From JALSRK01 sp964461995 (GTDB lineage: Bacteria; Acidobacteriota; Terriglobia; Bryobacterales; Bryobacteraceae), in contig CAYWXL010000008.1 in NCBI GenBank assembly GCA_964461995.1, forward strand, positions 38,304 to 102,303: DNA of 64,000 nucleotides, in the 5' to 3' direction. The position numbers were made by a program, and so were the translations under genes. Positions 63,457 to 64,000 of the stretch are shown one piece after another (position 1 is the first letter of the stretch; the number at the start of each line of letters is the position of its first letter). The notes beneath the pieces are model-generated. The model saw only the letters and a program-made list of their open reading frames with translations. It ran no database searches and was not told the DNA's origin.

Positions 63457-64000
63457 CACGCACCATCCGGAGGATTGCTCGAGATTCGCACCTCTACCGA
63501 GTAGCGGCCCGGGGCCTCGGCGATCACCGCCAGCTCGTCTTGGGCGAAGCGCGCGTTCGGGTAGACGCCGCCGCTTGCCGCCGTCCTCTTGTATTCGCCC
63601 GCTCCGGGCTGCGCCTCCACCTGAAAACCGAAGACCTCCACCGACGCTCCGGCGGGAATCTCGATGCCGAAGCTGACGGTGGTTTCCGTCCCGCCCGGGC
63701 TGGCGGAGAGATCGACGCGCGACCACGCCGTTCCGGCCGTCCGGGTCTCCCGCACCGTGGCCGAGGCCGTGCTCATGAGAAGGTCCACCGGCCCTGGCTG
63801 GGCGGCGCGGACCCAGACGCTCAGGCAGTAGCGGAAATCGGCCGGCACGCCGAGGCTCTGTTTCACGCTCTGGACGGTTTGCGCCGTGTTGGATACGAGT
63901 GTGGCCGCCGTGCCGCCCTTGGGGTCGGCCACGCCGGTGGTCAGGCTGATCAGGGCGTCCTTTTGCCAGACGGCGGCGGTCAGGTCTTCGCTATAGCTCA
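63456..64000 (-). CDS. Phage/GTA-like structural protein, partial (C-terminal part)
   Basis: The frame stays open to the right edge; at least 180 residues are seen. Sequence reads as beta-rich carbohydrate-binding or tail-fibre-like structure (CLSVWVRAAQPGPVDLLM; FGIEIPAGASVEVFGFQVE; KRTAASGGVYPNARFAQDELAV), resembling parallel-strand or CBM-type domains in phage adhesins. The stop overlaps the tail-tip ATG by one base (TGATG), so the two are coupled. A GTG at 63932 is not necessarily the start. Confidence 0.6.
   Translation of the reverse strand, partial: SYSEDLTAAVWQKDALISLTTGVADPKGGTAATLVSNTAQTVQSVKQSLGVPADFRYCLSVWVRAAQPGPVDLLMSTASATVRETRTAGTAWSRVDLSASPGGTETTVSFGIEIPAGASVEVFGFQVEAQPGAGEYKRTAASGGVYPNARFAQDELAVIAEAPGRYSVEVRISSNPPDGA

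Noticed and set aside
55558..63504. Long plus-strand ORFs (1091 and 1484 codons) over the phage region
   Set aside because: These are antisense shadows of the minus-strand tail and ABC genes; the composition is Arg/His/Val/Gly-rich and no domain is visible.

Overview
The window looks like chromosomal DNA of a high-GC soil acidobacterium of the Bryobacteraceae (Solibacter-like) group. The basis is family content: an exported beta-propeller ending in a TIGR03437 domain (10046-13060), a TIGR03435 soil-associated protein (16425-17411), multihaem cytochrome, many large polysaccharide-active or secreted proteins, and doubled heavy-metal RND pumps. The taxon is an inference from families, not from a marker gene. 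No rRNA, tRNA, IS element or CRISPR array was seen.

Layout. 1-310: tail of a CHAD-domain protein. 523-2187: large polytopic membrane protein. 2203-9962: a Tad (tight adherence) secretion/pilus operon (small ORF, cpaA/tadV, cpaB, cpaC secretin, cpaE/tadZ, cpaF/tadA, tadB, tadC, then a 32-residue membrane peptide). 10046-13759: secreted propeller and an outer-membrane barrel protein, closed by a strong terminator. 13817-17411: membrane-anchored multihaem cytochrome c and a TIGR03435 protein. 17423-31910: a metal-resistance island with two complete CzcCBA-type RND pumps arranged divergently, a Zn/Cd P1B-ATPase, a non-uridylylatable PII-like protein and a small exported Cys-cluster protein. 31950-36832: degenerate aldo/keto reductase, IlvD/Edd dehydratase and a GH95-like exported hydrolase. 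36926-38461: ECF sigma, zinc-finger anti-sigma and CnrX/CpxP-like periplasmic sensor. 38596-43063: nadA, moaA, a secreted protein with an odd tail, and a radical SAM/SPASM-like enzyme. 43308-48857: FGE-sulfatase/rhamnogalacturonan-lyase-like fusion, hybrid histidine kinase, PLP decarboxylase. 48912-56730: tandem-duplicated CPBP protease, a selenocysteine peroxiredoxin, Xaa-Pro peptidase, POT peptide transporter and a Wzt-like ABC ATPase. 56779-64000: tail-tip end of a prophage or gene-transfer-agent-like module, running off the right edge.

The strongest discovery is at 52320-52835 (minus strand). A conventional ORF caller splits this gene into two fragments, because an in-frame UGA sits exactly at the peroxidatic cysteine of a PxxxTxxC peroxiredoxin motif. 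A hairpin that fits bacterial SECIS rules lies immediately downstream (apical loop begins 22 nt after the UGA). It is therefore best read as one 171-residue secreted selenoprotein peroxiredoxin.

A second, window-wide pattern concerns translation starts. Several operon-leading genes have no Shine-Dalgarno sequence but have a TAnnnT-like -10 hexamer ending 6-8 nt before the start codon, which predicts leaderless mRNAs. Genes inside operons (Tad, RND, sigma/anti-sigma, POT/M24) instead have strong Shine-Dalgarno sites or 4-nt ATGA overlaps.
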